Shown here one piece after another: positions 1 to 8,302 of a stretch of 64,000 bases of DNA (position 1 is the stretch's first letter; every line of letters starts with the position of its first letter). The notes beneath the pieces were generated by a model that saw only the letters and a list, made by a program, of their open reading frames with translations, was not told the origin of the DNA and ran no database searches. Location: contig JAQWOH010000079.1 of assembly GCA_029245955.1 (NCBI GenBank), forward strand, positions 62,001-126,000, in the 5' to 3' direction. Source of the stretch: Fuerstiella sp. (GTDB lineage: Bacteria > Planctomycetota > Planctomycetia > Planctomycetales > Planctomycetaceae). The translations under genes were made by a program, and so were the position numbers.

Positions 1-499
1 AACACAAGTGACAGTATTCCTGAAGTTAATATGTATCCGGACCTGAACAGCGGTGACGCGCCGGGGAACCGGGGAATGACAGACCTTGGTGCAGCCGGAA
101 ACAGCAGTGCGGACATCAAACGTCAGATTGTGGATGGCCTGAATGCGTACGATCTGTCGTTCTTCCCCAACAGCGAGATTACCTTTGATGCCAATGGTGC
201 TCTGTATCTGAACGGTGACACCGGGATCAGTGCCGGTGTGGAGAACGCGCTGGAGTCGATCATCGGACAGGTGCGAGCTATTCCTGTCTTCATCGAAGTA
301 ACGGGACAGGGTAACAACGCCACGTATACCAATCGTCAAGTTTGTCGGCGTACGAATCATGGACGTCAGGCTGCGCGGTGGACCGAAAGTTCGACATCTG
401 ACTGTGCAACCCGCTCCATTTTCCCGTTCAAACGTTATCAGGGGGCAGGTTGAAGTAAACGTGGATTCGCTGTTAAGTCAGCCGGTCGTAATCCGCTGA
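1..499 (+). pseudogene. TadG-like pilus-assembly protein, 3' end, with a +1 frameshift
   Basis: The reading frame is open from base 1, so the gene starts upstream of the window. The visible part resembles the C-terminal part of planctomycete TadG/TadE-type Flp-pilus-related proteins: a segment on vWA-like geometry (ending IGQVRAIPVFIEVTGQG) followed by the typical FVGVRIMDVRL stretch. The frame breaks near base 331. The first frame runs to a stop at 453 with non-protein-like sequence. Dropping one base after the codons for Tyr-Thr restores IVKFVGVRIMDVRLRGG and continues to a natural TGA at 497-499, ending in VVIR. So there is either one extra base in the assembly or a genuine frameshift near the 3' end. 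Family assignment is from remembered family sequence and is moderate. The frameshift is read directly from the sequence. Confidence 0.6.
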
Positions 500-737
500 C
501 GCTTCACTGACTGAATGACGCAGTCGAGAACATCGTGGTCTGTCCAACACCGGATGGATCGCGGTGCTCTCGCTTACTGCATTCTATGGTGACCCTTTGA
601 GTTAGTGAATAGGTTTCGCGGCCCTGCAGATTTACAGCGATTGGACAGCAATGCAGAAAATCAAATATCCGTGCGACACCCGGTGCCATCGCGAGGGGTT
701 GAATTATCGTAAACCGAGTTCTTCAGGAGGTGCATTC

Positions 738-1967
738 ATGCGGACTGCGATTCTCTTTTTCATCACGTTGCTGTTTGGAAATGTCGTCGCGGCACAGCCT
801 GGAGGCGGGCTTCCTTCGCCGGGGGCCTCGCTGCCGGATGTTGTGGTCTACGATGAAGACGGTCGAAAGTTTTCGTTAAGTGAACTGCGCGGCGAATATG
901 CGGTGCTTGTCTTTGGTTGTCTGACCTGACCGCCATTTCTAAGAAACGTCCCCGGTCTGGAGACGATTGAACGTGATTATTCCGGCAAAGGTGTCAGGTT
1001 CTATTACGTTTACAAGACGCTTGCTCATCCGGAAAACAACCGCTACGTGCCTCCCGTGACCCTGGGTGAGCGATTGATGCACGTGGCCGAGGCGAAGGAG
1101 CAACTGGAAACGAAGTTCAACTGGATCTGCGATTCCATGGACAATGTTCTTAAACATGCACTTGGTAACCGTCCGAATTCAGAATTTGTGTTCGATCCGG
1201 AGGGCAAGCTTGTTGTTTCCCGGCAGTGGAGCAGTCCGTCTGAACTGAGAGCGGATCTGGAGGAACTTGTTGGTGCCGTTCAAACTGAGACTACTATTGC
1301 GGATCTGAACATGACGCCTCTTGCTCCGCCACGGACTGCCGCGACCGGGATCGTTCCCCGCGTCAAACTGGCGGGACAGATGACGCCCGTGCTTAGCAAA
1401 CCGGTCATGGAAGCATCCAGTGATCCCTATTACGTAAAACTGCGTGCCGAAGTTGACACCGACTTCTTCCGCACCGGGTACGGCAGACTTTATCTTGGTT
1501 TCTTTCTGGACCCTCTATACAAGGTCCACTGGAACAACAGGGCAATGCCCGTGGTGTTTGCGATTGAGAGCACTACCGGAATCATAGTGGCCGACGATTC
1601 GGGCGAAGGACCGGACGTTCGTGTCGCCGCTGACGCAGATCCTCGTGAGTTCCTTCTGGACATCTGTGACGATTCATTGAACGCGGCTCGTGAGCCGCAC
1701 GAACTTGTGGTCAGCGTCAGGTATTTTGCGTGCGACGATGCGGAAACATTCTGCAAGCCTGTGTCACAGACTTATCGAATCACCCTCGAACGTGACCGCG
1801 ATGGAGGATCCCGACGATCATCAGACGGTCGTGGTTTTCGACCGATCGGTGGGCGTTTTTTTGGCGGTAGTCGTCCTGGATCGCGAATGCAGGATATGTC
1901 GCGCGAAACGGAACGCCGGCGACAAAGCAACATGCCGCCGCGACGAAGTCGCGGCAGGGCACGCTAA
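738..1967 (+). CDS. Deiodinase-like thioredoxin-fold selenoprotein (UGA = Sec64), secreted
   Basis: An ideal AGGAGG ribosome site (725-730) lies 7 bases before ATG 738. The product starts with a signal peptide (MRTAILFFITLLFGNVVAA). A thioredoxin-like domain follows, then FGCLT, an in-frame TGA at 927-929, PPFLRN and an uninterrupted frame to TAA 1965-1967. Read as selenocysteine at residue 64, the site FGCLT-U-PPF closely matches the iodothyronine deiodinase active site (FGSCT-U-PPF), and the sequence after it (VRFYYVYKTLAHP) keeps the fold. The total is about 409 residues. Residues about 155-335 form a second domain containing YFACDDAETFC, reminiscent of the redox-active cysteine pair of the DsbD N-terminal domain. 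The tail is Arg/Gly-rich. Likely role: an extracytoplasmic thiol/selenol oxidoreductase; the substrate is unknown and thyroid-hormone chemistry should not be assumed. A gene finder would split it into a 63-residue ORF and an ORF starting at 1047. Confidence 0.85.
947..965 (+). promoter_or_regulatory. Bacterial SECIS-like hairpin downstream of the UGA
   Basis: Bases 947-950 (CGTC) pair with 962-965 (GACG) and 951-952 (CC) pair with 959-960 (GG), with A961 bulged. The six-base loop 953-958 is CGGTCT. The loop sequence GGUCU equals the apical loop of the E. coli fdhF SECIS, which SelB recognises. The loop G residues lie about 25 bases after the UGA, within the known working range for bacterial elements. 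Folding was done by hand. Confidence 0.65.
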
Positions 1968-2187
1968 AGCAGTTCATCTGTTGTCGTGGACAATGCTGGC
2001 TCGTGGGAGCAACAAAACTGCAATTGCAAAGTGTTCTTCGCGGTCCTTAAAGCGTGAAGCGGCCCCGGCGCAGGCATGTTCTCCGGACTGTACAGGCCCG
2101 GACCGACGGTTGATTCCTGCAGTGCTGCTTACTTTCACGCGATCGGGGACTGCAGGTCGTTTCGTGGTATTCGTCCGGTTTGGCCTG

Positions 2188-2908
2188 CTAAGTGTTCAGT
2201 CTGGGTTTTGTTGTCTCGGCGCCATCCAGGCCGTTGACGACGTCACCGACCATGACGATTTTCTGTCAGAGTTTTCGGCTCAGGCCGTTAGTCAGCATCT
2301 CGATGTCGTTGACTGCAGCTACGACGACAGTGTCAGGCAGACTCGGAGCGTACAATGCGGCAAGTTTTCCCGTCAGTGACAACATCTCACTACAGTAGTC
2401 CAGGTAGCGGGTTAGTTGATGCGGCGTCAGGATGCGTTTTGGTGATTGACATCCTGGATTTGCCGTTGGCCTGCAGAAGCCCGCTGGAGCTTTGGTCAAT
2501 TAGTGCATGTCAATCACCTGAGCCATTGCTCGCAGATCGCGCAGGACTTGAGTTCGTTTGACGCGGACCTCACGGCCGAACAGAAAGACCATCGCTGCAC
2601 CGGCCACAATAATTGCGTTGCTGACTGATTCCAGCATGCCGACGGCATCTTCATGGTCCGTTGCCATTTCGTTCCACCGTAGCCTGTCAGAACCAGACTT
2701 AGCAGTACGACAGCAGGAATGGCCGTGCGCAGACCGATGTGCGGTCGTTCGATCGATGTGACGTTCTTCTGTGACTCATTGGAAATTGCACAGATTTTTC
2801 CTGCACCTGCAGCCAGAATCGATTCCCCGGACTGCTCCGAAATGCAGTCTCGCAGAGTCTGCAGTGTGGTAACAGTCTTTCGGCACTCAGTTGTGCATCA
2901 GTGATCAT
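2188..2908 (-). pseudogene. Decayed two-TM conserved planctomycete protein (at least four lesions)
   Basis: Reading the minus strand from ATG 2908, which overlaps the 3' end of the pseudokinase gene by 11 bases, gives MITDAQLSAE. A one-base deletion is then needed to continue as TVTTLQTLRDCISEQSGES and on to a membrane segment, IGLRTAIPAVVLLSLVLTGY. A second one-base deletion near 2665 switches to ATDHEDAVGMLESVSNAII with a second membrane segment and LRDLRAMAQVIDMH. A TAA (2502-2500) stands where a Gln codon is expected, followed by LTKAP, LTRYLDYCSEMLSLTGK and VVAAVNDIEMLTNGLSRKL. A TGA (2268-2266) stands where Trp is expected, then QKIVMV and so on to TAG at 2190-2188. The protein-like sequence is continuous across the lesions, so this is a relic of one gene that was translationally coupled to the pseudokinase gene. 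I know no function for the family. Confidence 0.7.
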
Positions 2909-5195
2909 TCTGTCTGAATCTGTTGATGGTTGGCTCAATTACTTTCGGCAGTGAGATGGGATTGATGCCCGGCATCTTCGGGCTCAGTTTGGGACCTTCG
3001 AAGTCCAGCAGTTCGAATCGTTCAAAATGTGTGGCGTTTTCGGATGCGCCTCGAAAGACCGGCTCGGCGATCAAGAGCGATTCCGCGACGATTTGAGTTT
3101 CTGCAAGTCTGACCATTTGATTCAGTGAACGATCGAAATAGACGACCGGATCAATCGATGGTGGCACGACCGTTGGATTGCCTCGCTCGGGCAGCAGAAA
3201 TTCGGCTTTCATGTTCTTCGAATCAGAACCGGCCGGCAACGCAATTCTCACCAGGGCCGAATCCGGCGCGAGGACGGATTCGCCACATTGAATTTGTACG
3301 TCAACTGTCCGGACAGTCGGACTCGTGGCGACGATATCCAGAAAGCCGTGCCCAAGCGTCTGGGTGACCTGCGACAGTGTAAGGCGAGGTGACGTGCTGC
3401 CCGTTGTGGTCAGGTTGCAGCGAAGTGCTGCGCCCGAGTTGAGGAACAGCATATTCGTCATACTGCAGCGTTCCGGTACTGTTGACAGCGTCATGCCGTA
3501 AACACCACCCGAAAACACGCAGTTTTTCATGGAGACCACGTTCGTGACTCCCGTTGCAGGACTCCAGTATATGCAACTGCCGGCTGCGTTCGACGCAGGA
3601 ATGTCGACTAAGCATCCAGTCATCGACAACACGTTGCAGGTTGTCACTAAAGCGGCCTGAGCACGCGTTTCCCCGGTGTCGGGCATACGCATCAACAGCT
3701 GAACGTTATTCAGAATCACCTGCGACGCCTCGATGTGCCACGGACTGTCCGGTTCAATGACAACGGAAGCTGGAATGTTGCTGCTGGTTTCGACGTGCAT
3801 CACACCCGCAAACGCGAGGTCCGCCGCCCGGTAGCTGCGACCGGACTTCAAAACGACCACACCTGCAGGATCCGGCTGGGGCAGGACATATACGCCGTCG
3901 CCGTTTGGTTGACTGGCATCAGTCTGCGGATCGGCTGATGATTCCGCTGGTGGTGAAGAATTGTTCGTGGCGCTGCCGCGACTCATGATCAGCGGCGTTG
4001 GCAGCAGCCCCCGGTGCATGCCGTAGGATATGAATGCACACACCATGAGGATGGAAGCGACCACGGTGCCGATTCCTCGAACGCGTGCCGAAGCGTATTC
4101 CCCAGACGTCACAGCCCGGCTGACCTGCTGATAGTCGGGCAGTCGGTGACAGAGTTTTCTGGTGGCTTTGCAACTGACTCCTGCATGTGATGCCCAGTGT
4201 GTGCTGGCTGTACCGAGTGAGTGAGTGCGAAGGTCCCGGCTGCGTCGAGTAAAATTGTGGATAGCACGGGCCATCCAGTCCGGGCAGTCGGGGACCAGGC
4301 TGCGTACGTCTTCAACATCGTCGGCCTTTGCCTGGGTCAGCCGGGTTACCGGATCGGCGGATGGAAAGACGGGCCGCGACGTCAGCAGTTGCCAGAGCAC
4401 GCAACCCACGGCATATATCTCTGACCGTGAGTCCGGACTGTTGCCGGTGGCGACGAGTTCGGGCGCCAAGGTTGCAATGTCACGCAGCGTGAGAGATTCG
4501 GTAAATGATGTGAAAGGTTGCTGTTGCCGTGCTGCGAACGGAGCAACCAGTACCGTTCTGCCGCTCGGTCTTAATCTGATATTCTGCAAAACGATCTCAC
4601 CGTGGTGCAACTCCTGTGATTCCAGCCATGCGAGCGCTGTCAGCAGTTGCTGGCCGATTTCCGCAACGACGGGCCACGGAAGCCGTCCGCCGCGGATCAG
4701 CAATTCCTCGGCGTTCCACCCGGGAATAAACTCACTCACAACGCTGGGCACAGAAGATGATTCTGGTTCCGCCAACTCCAATGGAAGGGCAATGTTCACG
4801 GGAGCGGAACCTCGTGTATTCTCAGTACGTTGAATCAGGGCGGCAAGACGTCGGCCGCAGTCTCCGGTTGACTCAGCGTTTTCGTCACCCAGTCGGCGGA
4901 CGGCGACCATGTTGCGGGAACCGATTTCCCTGCCGAGAAACGTATTGTTTCCCAATTGCTTTGTCAGCACGTATCGGTCAACTCGCAGTCGATGGGGGGC
5001 GTTTGACTGCAGAACGCCAGCCTGCCATGGTGTGATAATTCGTCGCTGCGTCAGAGCGTCAATCCACACTGAGTCGAAATCAGGCAGGTCACGGCACAGA
5101 CGTCGGACTGTCGCTTCGCACCCGGCGACGTCCTTTGCATCACAGAGCTCCAGCTCAGATATCAGCTGCAGCAGGTTGTCTGACGGCGATCGCAT
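2898..5195 (-). CDS. Membrane-anchored Ser/Thr protein-kinase-like pseudoenzyme
   Basis: 765 residues. Residues about 74-315 follow the eukaryotic-type kinase fold: VAVRR at 97-101 in place of the VAxK lysine motif, HGEIVLQN at 198-205 in place of HRDLKPxN, VLVAPFA near 215-221 in place of the DFG loop, then APELVATG (244-251) and a DxxSEIYAVGCVLWQLLT block typical of subdomain IX. The catalytic Lys, Asp and DFG Asp are therefore not visible, which suggests a pseudokinase. A single transmembrane helix follows (about 374-392), then a roughly 370-residue extracytoplasmic region with a Ser/Asn/Pro linker and beta-rich repeats (VILNNVQLLM, MKNCVFSGGVYGMTL) like a right-handed beta-helix. The planned downstream partner gene is decayed. 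A role in signalling or scaffolding is inference. Confidence 0.75.
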   Translation of the reverse strand: MRSPSDNLLQLISELELCDAKDVAGCEATVRRLCRDLPDFDSVWIDALTQRRIITPWQAGVLQSNAPHRLRVDRYVLTKQLGNNTFLGREIGSRNMVAVRRLGDENAESTGDCGRRLAALIQRTENTRGSAPVNIALPLELAEPESSSVPSVVSEFIPGWNAEELLIRGGRLPWPVVAEIGQQLLTALAWLESQELHHGEIVLQNIRLRPSGRTVLVAPFAARQQQPFTSFTESLTLRDIATLAPELVATGNSPDSRSEIYAVGCVLWQLLTSRPVFPSADPVTRLTQAKADDVEDVRSLVPDCPDWMARAIHNFTRRSRDLRTHSLGTASTHWASHAGVSCKATRKLCHRLPDYQQVSRAVTSGEYASARVRGIGTVVASILMVCAFISYGMHRGLLPTPLIMSRGSATNNSSPPAESSADPQTDASQPNGDGVYVLPQPDPAGVVVLKSGRSYRAADLAFAGVMHVETSSNIPASVVIEPDSPWHIEASQVILNNVQLLMRMPDTGETRAQAALVTTCNVLSMTGCLVDIPASNAAGSCIYWSPATGVTNVVSMKNCVFSGGVYGMTLSTVPERCSMTNMLFLNSGAALRCNLTTTGSTSPRLTLSQVTQTLGHGFLDIVATSPTVRTVDVQIQCGESVLAPDSALVRIALPAGSDSKNMKAEFLLPERGNPTVVPPSIDPVVYFDRSLNQMVRLAETQIVAESLLIAEPVFRGASENATHFERFELLDFEGPKLSPKMPGINPISLPKVIEPTINRFRQNDH

Positions 5196-5347
5196 CCGTG
5201 CGGTGCCCTGTCGGTGAGATTTATTTCGTTTCTGTGTCGAATGATCGTGGATATCCTCGGGACGAGCAAGTCAGGTCCGCCGGCAATCCAGGTTTGGCGG
5301 CGGTTGGCCGACTCGATCTGCCCTTTTTCCGGTCTGGAAGGCGTTAT

Positions 5348-5920
5348 TTACTTCTTTCGAAGTGCCGCAACGAACGGATTGATATCGTGCTGATAGGTAA
5401 ACGCTTCCTGTTTTCCGGGTTTCAGTAGTGTGTCGTCGAACCGCTTGCCCAGTCGTCCGTCCCTGCCGAAGACGAGTACGGCGGGGATAGAGTTCAGATC
5501 CAGTTGGTCGAAGATCTCAATGGAATCGACGGAACAGAGGAAGTTTGGAAATTCGGCTTCACGTTTTTGCAGAAACTTTTCGACCTTTGCTCGATAGTAT
5601 TCCGGCGGTTTCGATTTGATGCCCACGTAGTCAATATTAAAGCTGATGCAGACCAGATCCCTGGGGTACTTCTTCTGAAGTTTTACGAGTTCAGGAAACT
5701 CCTTCATACACGGCAGGCATGATGTGGACCAGATATCGACGATGACGATTTTTCCTGGGTGCTTCGCGATTACGGCTTCGACGTCCTTCCATGTTCCATC
5801 TTTGAGCAATATGTCGGTTTTTGTTGTACTGACAGAATCATCTTCTGCGGCCTGCAACGAAGGGATTGATGCTGTAACGGCAAGGGCCACAACGGTTGTC
5901 AGCAGCAGTTTACGATACAT
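5348..5920 (-). CDS. TlpA/ResA-like thioredoxin, periplasmic
   Basis: 190 residues with a signal peptide (to about LQAAE) and a thioredoxin fold. WSTSCLPCMKEFP carries the CxxC redox pair (Cys68 and Cys71), and the SIPAVLVFGRDG stretch holds the cis-proline opposite the active site. The family reduces or isomerises protein disulfides or supports cytochrome c maturation in the periplasm. No cytochrome-maturation genes are adjacent, so the partner is unknown. It is divergently oriented to tsaD, and the bases between the two (5921-6138) probably contain both promoters. Confidence 0.85.
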   Translation of the reverse strand: MYRKLLLTTVVALAVTASIPSLQAAEDDSVSTTKTDILLKDGTWKDVEAVIAKHPGKIVIVDIWSTSCLPCMKEFPELVKLQKKYPRDLVCISFNIDYVGIKSKPPEYYRAKVEKFLQKREAEFPNFLCSVDSIEIFDQLDLNSIPAVLVFGRDGRLGKRFDDTLLKPGKQEAFTYQHDINPFVAALRKK

Positions 5921-6138
5921 CAGATTAAACTTTCCGGCGGGGGAAGAGGCAGGAGAGATTGACGGTACAGCATATCATATGAGAATTGTCCCGCCGGAAA
6001 AGTCTGCTTTTGTGAAAGTTTCGACCCGCTTGTCGATGCCGGATGTTGTACTGTCCGTCCGCCGCTACGATGCGAGCTCGCAAATTGACAGGTCTGCAGC
6101 ACACCAGCGTTCCACCTCACTTCCGACTGGATTTTCTC

Positions 6139-7173
6139 TTGCGTCTTCTTCTGGCAATCGAATCCTCGTGTGATGAAACGTCCGCAGCTGTTGTCACCGA
6201 AGATCGCCGGGTGTTGTCGAATGTCGTGGCGTCCCAGTTTGAACTTCATCAGGAGTTTGGCGGCGTGGTGCCCGAGATCGCGTCTCGGGCTCATGTGCGA
6301 AGAATTCTCCCTGTTCTGGACGAAGCCTTGTCCCGCGCAGATTGTCAGTTGGGGGAGCTGAATGCGGTTGCTGTTACATCCGAACCCGGACTTGTGGGGT
6401 CTTTGCTGGTGGGATTTACGGCGGCCAAGACACTGGCAATGAGCCTGAATGTGCCTTTGATTACTGTCAACCACATCGATGCCCATATTTATGCCTGTGG
6501 CATGGGGAGTGAGTCGGCGGCATATCCGTCGGTTGGGTTCGTCGTCAGTGGCGGTCATACGAATCTGTATGACTGTCAGTCAGCCACAGACAGCCGATTA
6601 TTCGCCGGCACCACCGATGATGCTGCTGGTGAGGCATTTGACAAGGTGGCTCGAATTCTGGGGCTGCCTTATCCCGGCGGGCCGTCAATTCAGGAAGCTG
6701 CGGAGTCAGGAAACCCGAATGCCTTCAAATTACCGCGTCCGATGATGCGTGCGGACCGCACTGATTTCAGTTTCAGTGGGCTGAAGACGGCGGTCCTGTA
6801 CAAGGCGCGAGGCTTGCCAGGACCGGATCAGCTGACCAAAACGCCTGTCGAAATTGTTCCGGACCTTGCGGCGTCTTTTCAGCAGGCGGTCGTTGACGTG
6901 CTGGTCTTCAAGTGTCGCCTTGCGTTAAAGAAGCTGAATTGCAAACGCCTGTGCGTTGGGGGCGGCGTTGCGGCGAACCGACTGTTTCGAGAACAACTGA
7001 CGGAAATGTGCCGGCGTCACGGCGTTGAACTGCTGATCGCACCGCTGGAGTTGTGCACGGATAACGCAGCTATGGCCGCCATTGCCTGGGAGTATCTGGA
7101 GCAGGGACTCATCGCTGAACTCGATGCCGACATTCTGCCGGGGCTGGTTCGCCCGGGGGCGAAACGGCGTTAG
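6139..7173 (+). CDS. tsaD: tRNA N6-adenosine threonylcarbamoyltransferase TsaD
   Basis: TsaD transfers the threonylcarbamoyl group made by TsaC to A37 of ANN-decoding tRNAs, together with TsaB and TsaE. Diagnostic features: LLLAIESSCDETSAAVV at the N-terminus, the HxxxH metal site in VNHIDAHIYA (His112 and His116), VSGGHTNL, the nucleotide-binding GEAFDKVARILGLPYPGGP, FSFSGLKTAV, and GGGVAANRLFREQL near the C-terminus. I chose the TTG at 6139 because it gives 344 residues, the usual family length, starting directly at the conserved strand. In-frame ATGs at 6070 and 6043 would add an unlikely 23-32 residue leader. No clear Shine-Dalgarno was seen for any of them, so the start is uncertain. Confidence 0.93.
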   Translation: MRLLLAIESSCDETSAAVVTEDRRVLSNVVASQFELHQEFGGVVPEIASRAHVRRILPVLDEALSRADCQLGELNAVAVTSEPGLVGSLLVGFTAAKTLAMSLNVPLITVNHIDAHIYACGMGSESAAYPSVGFVVSGGHTNLYDCQSATDSRLFAGTTDDAAGEAFDKVARILGLPYPGGPSIQEAAESGNPNAFKLPRPMMRADRTDFSFSGLKTAVLYKARGLPGPDQLTKTPVEIVPDLAASFQQAVVDVLVFKCRLALKKLNCKRLCVGGGVAANRLFREQLTEMCRRHGVELLIAPLELCTDNAAMAAIAWEYLEQGLIAELDADILPGLVRPGAKRR

Positions 7174-7190
7174 CCTCTGCAGCCCCGGTG

Positions 7191-8144
7191 TTACTTGCGA
7201 ACTGTTCCGCGACCGTGTTCAACAACGACTTTTATGATCGCGTCCTGTTCTGCAATCTCAGGAGACAGAGTGATTATCTTCTCATGTTCTGTATTCTGAT
7301 ACCGGACCACCTCCACCTTAATCTTGCCAGTGATCACTCGGCCGAAAACGTAACCGACCTTGATTTCATATTCACCGGACGGCGCTTCGACACAGACATA
7401 TTCTTCCGTGTGACGTTCCTGTCCGCCGCCACTGCTCTGCCGAATCAACATGCCGCCATTGGACGTCAGGCGGGACTTTCGTGAGCACTGCTGCTTGTTT
7501 GGTTCATTGACGATCAGGTCGATGTCTGCATCGCCGACCCAGGAAATGCGGATTCGCAGATCGCGGTCGCGGGCTGATTCCATGGCTTCCCGCACTTTGC
7601 TGGCCATCCCGGGATTTCCCGCCACCGTCATCTTTCGTTCAAGATCCCGCAGCACAGTCACGGCTTCGGCATGCTGGTCTTCGAATCCGTCCGTCCACAC
7701 CCGTTGAAGTGTACCCACGCGCGACCAGATGATTGCCTCCGGATTCTGACTGCCGTCAGCCACGCGTCTTGCCAGTCCCCATGTCGCGGGTTGCCACGGA
7801 TTGCGTTCTGCCGCTTCGCGACAGATTGCAATCGCCTGCTCGTAGGCACCAAAGCGAGCCATGTACGACGCCGTCACCAGCATCTGGGCTTCATTGCCGG
7901 CCGCGAAGTCGATTCGAGAGAGCAGGACGCGATCGATCTGATTCTGTGGACGACCGGCCAGCTTCATTTCCATGGCCAGGACGTCGTACATCCAGGTTTG
8001 AGCCTGGTTGTTGCGAAGCGCCGACTCAATTCCTTCGATCGCGTTCTCAAATCTCTTTTTGTCATGCAGCATACCGATGGCCGTCAACAGATCATCGGAA
8101 CTGAACAACCCCGGCTTCAGCGCACTGTCCCACGCTACGGGCAA
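7191..8144 (-). CDS. TPR plus DUF2135-like C-terminal module; probable frameshifted continuation of the VWA gene
   Basis: 317 residues from a TTG at 8144. It has a TPR-like helical part (GAYEQAIAICREAAERNPWQ), then a beta-sandwich RIRISWVGDADIDLIVNEP with YVCVEAPSGEYEIKVGYVFG, resembling DUF2135-type domains of large planctomycete VWA proteins. No good start codon or ribosome site exists. Instead, the frame stays open upstream of 8144 all the way to 8318, inside the last codons of the preceding gene, and the intervening sequence (TRPQGAREARTEERARELLA) looks coding. In related planctomycetes, as I remember them, this module is the C-terminus of one long VWA protein. It is therefore likely the second half of a single protein reached by a -1 shift, or an independent ORF from an ORF break caused by an error. 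Confidence 0.7.
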   Translation of the reverse strand: MPVAWDSALKPGLFSSDDLLTAIGMLHDKKRFENAIEGIESALRNNQAQTWMYDVLAMEMKLAGRPQNQIDRVLLSRIDFAAGNEAQMLVTASYMARFGAYEQAIAICREAAERNPWQPATWGLARRVADGSQNPEAIIWSRVGTLQRVWTDGFEDQHAEAVTVLRDLERKMTVAGNPGMASKVREAMESARDRDLRIRISWVGDADIDLIVNEPNKQQCSRKSRLTSNGGMLIRQSSGGGQERHTEEYVCVEAPSGEYEIKVGYVFGRVITGKIKVEVVRYQNTEHEKIITLSPEIAEQDAIIKVVVEHGRGTVRK

Positions 8145-8302
8145 TGCATCAGCGCTGCCGGAAACGCTGGCCAGCAGCTCCCTCGCTCGTTCTTCGGTTC
8201 GAGCTTCCCGGGCACCCTGTGGCCGCGTTTTTTGAGGCGGCTGAAACGAAACGAGTTGAAATGGTGACCGTCTGTGACGGACGATCGTAGAACTCGCAAA
8301 CG

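Noticed and set aside
651..929. Short 92-residue ORF ending at TGA 929 as an independent gene
   Set aside because: It is the 5' part of the selenoprotein gene; the ATG with AGGAGG is at 738, and the frame continues after the UGA with matching fold.
1047..1967. 306-residue ORF from ATG 1047 as an independent gene
   Set aside because: The start lies in the middle of the thioredoxin-fold domain, has no ribosome site, and the frame is open and coding-like upstream to the UGA.
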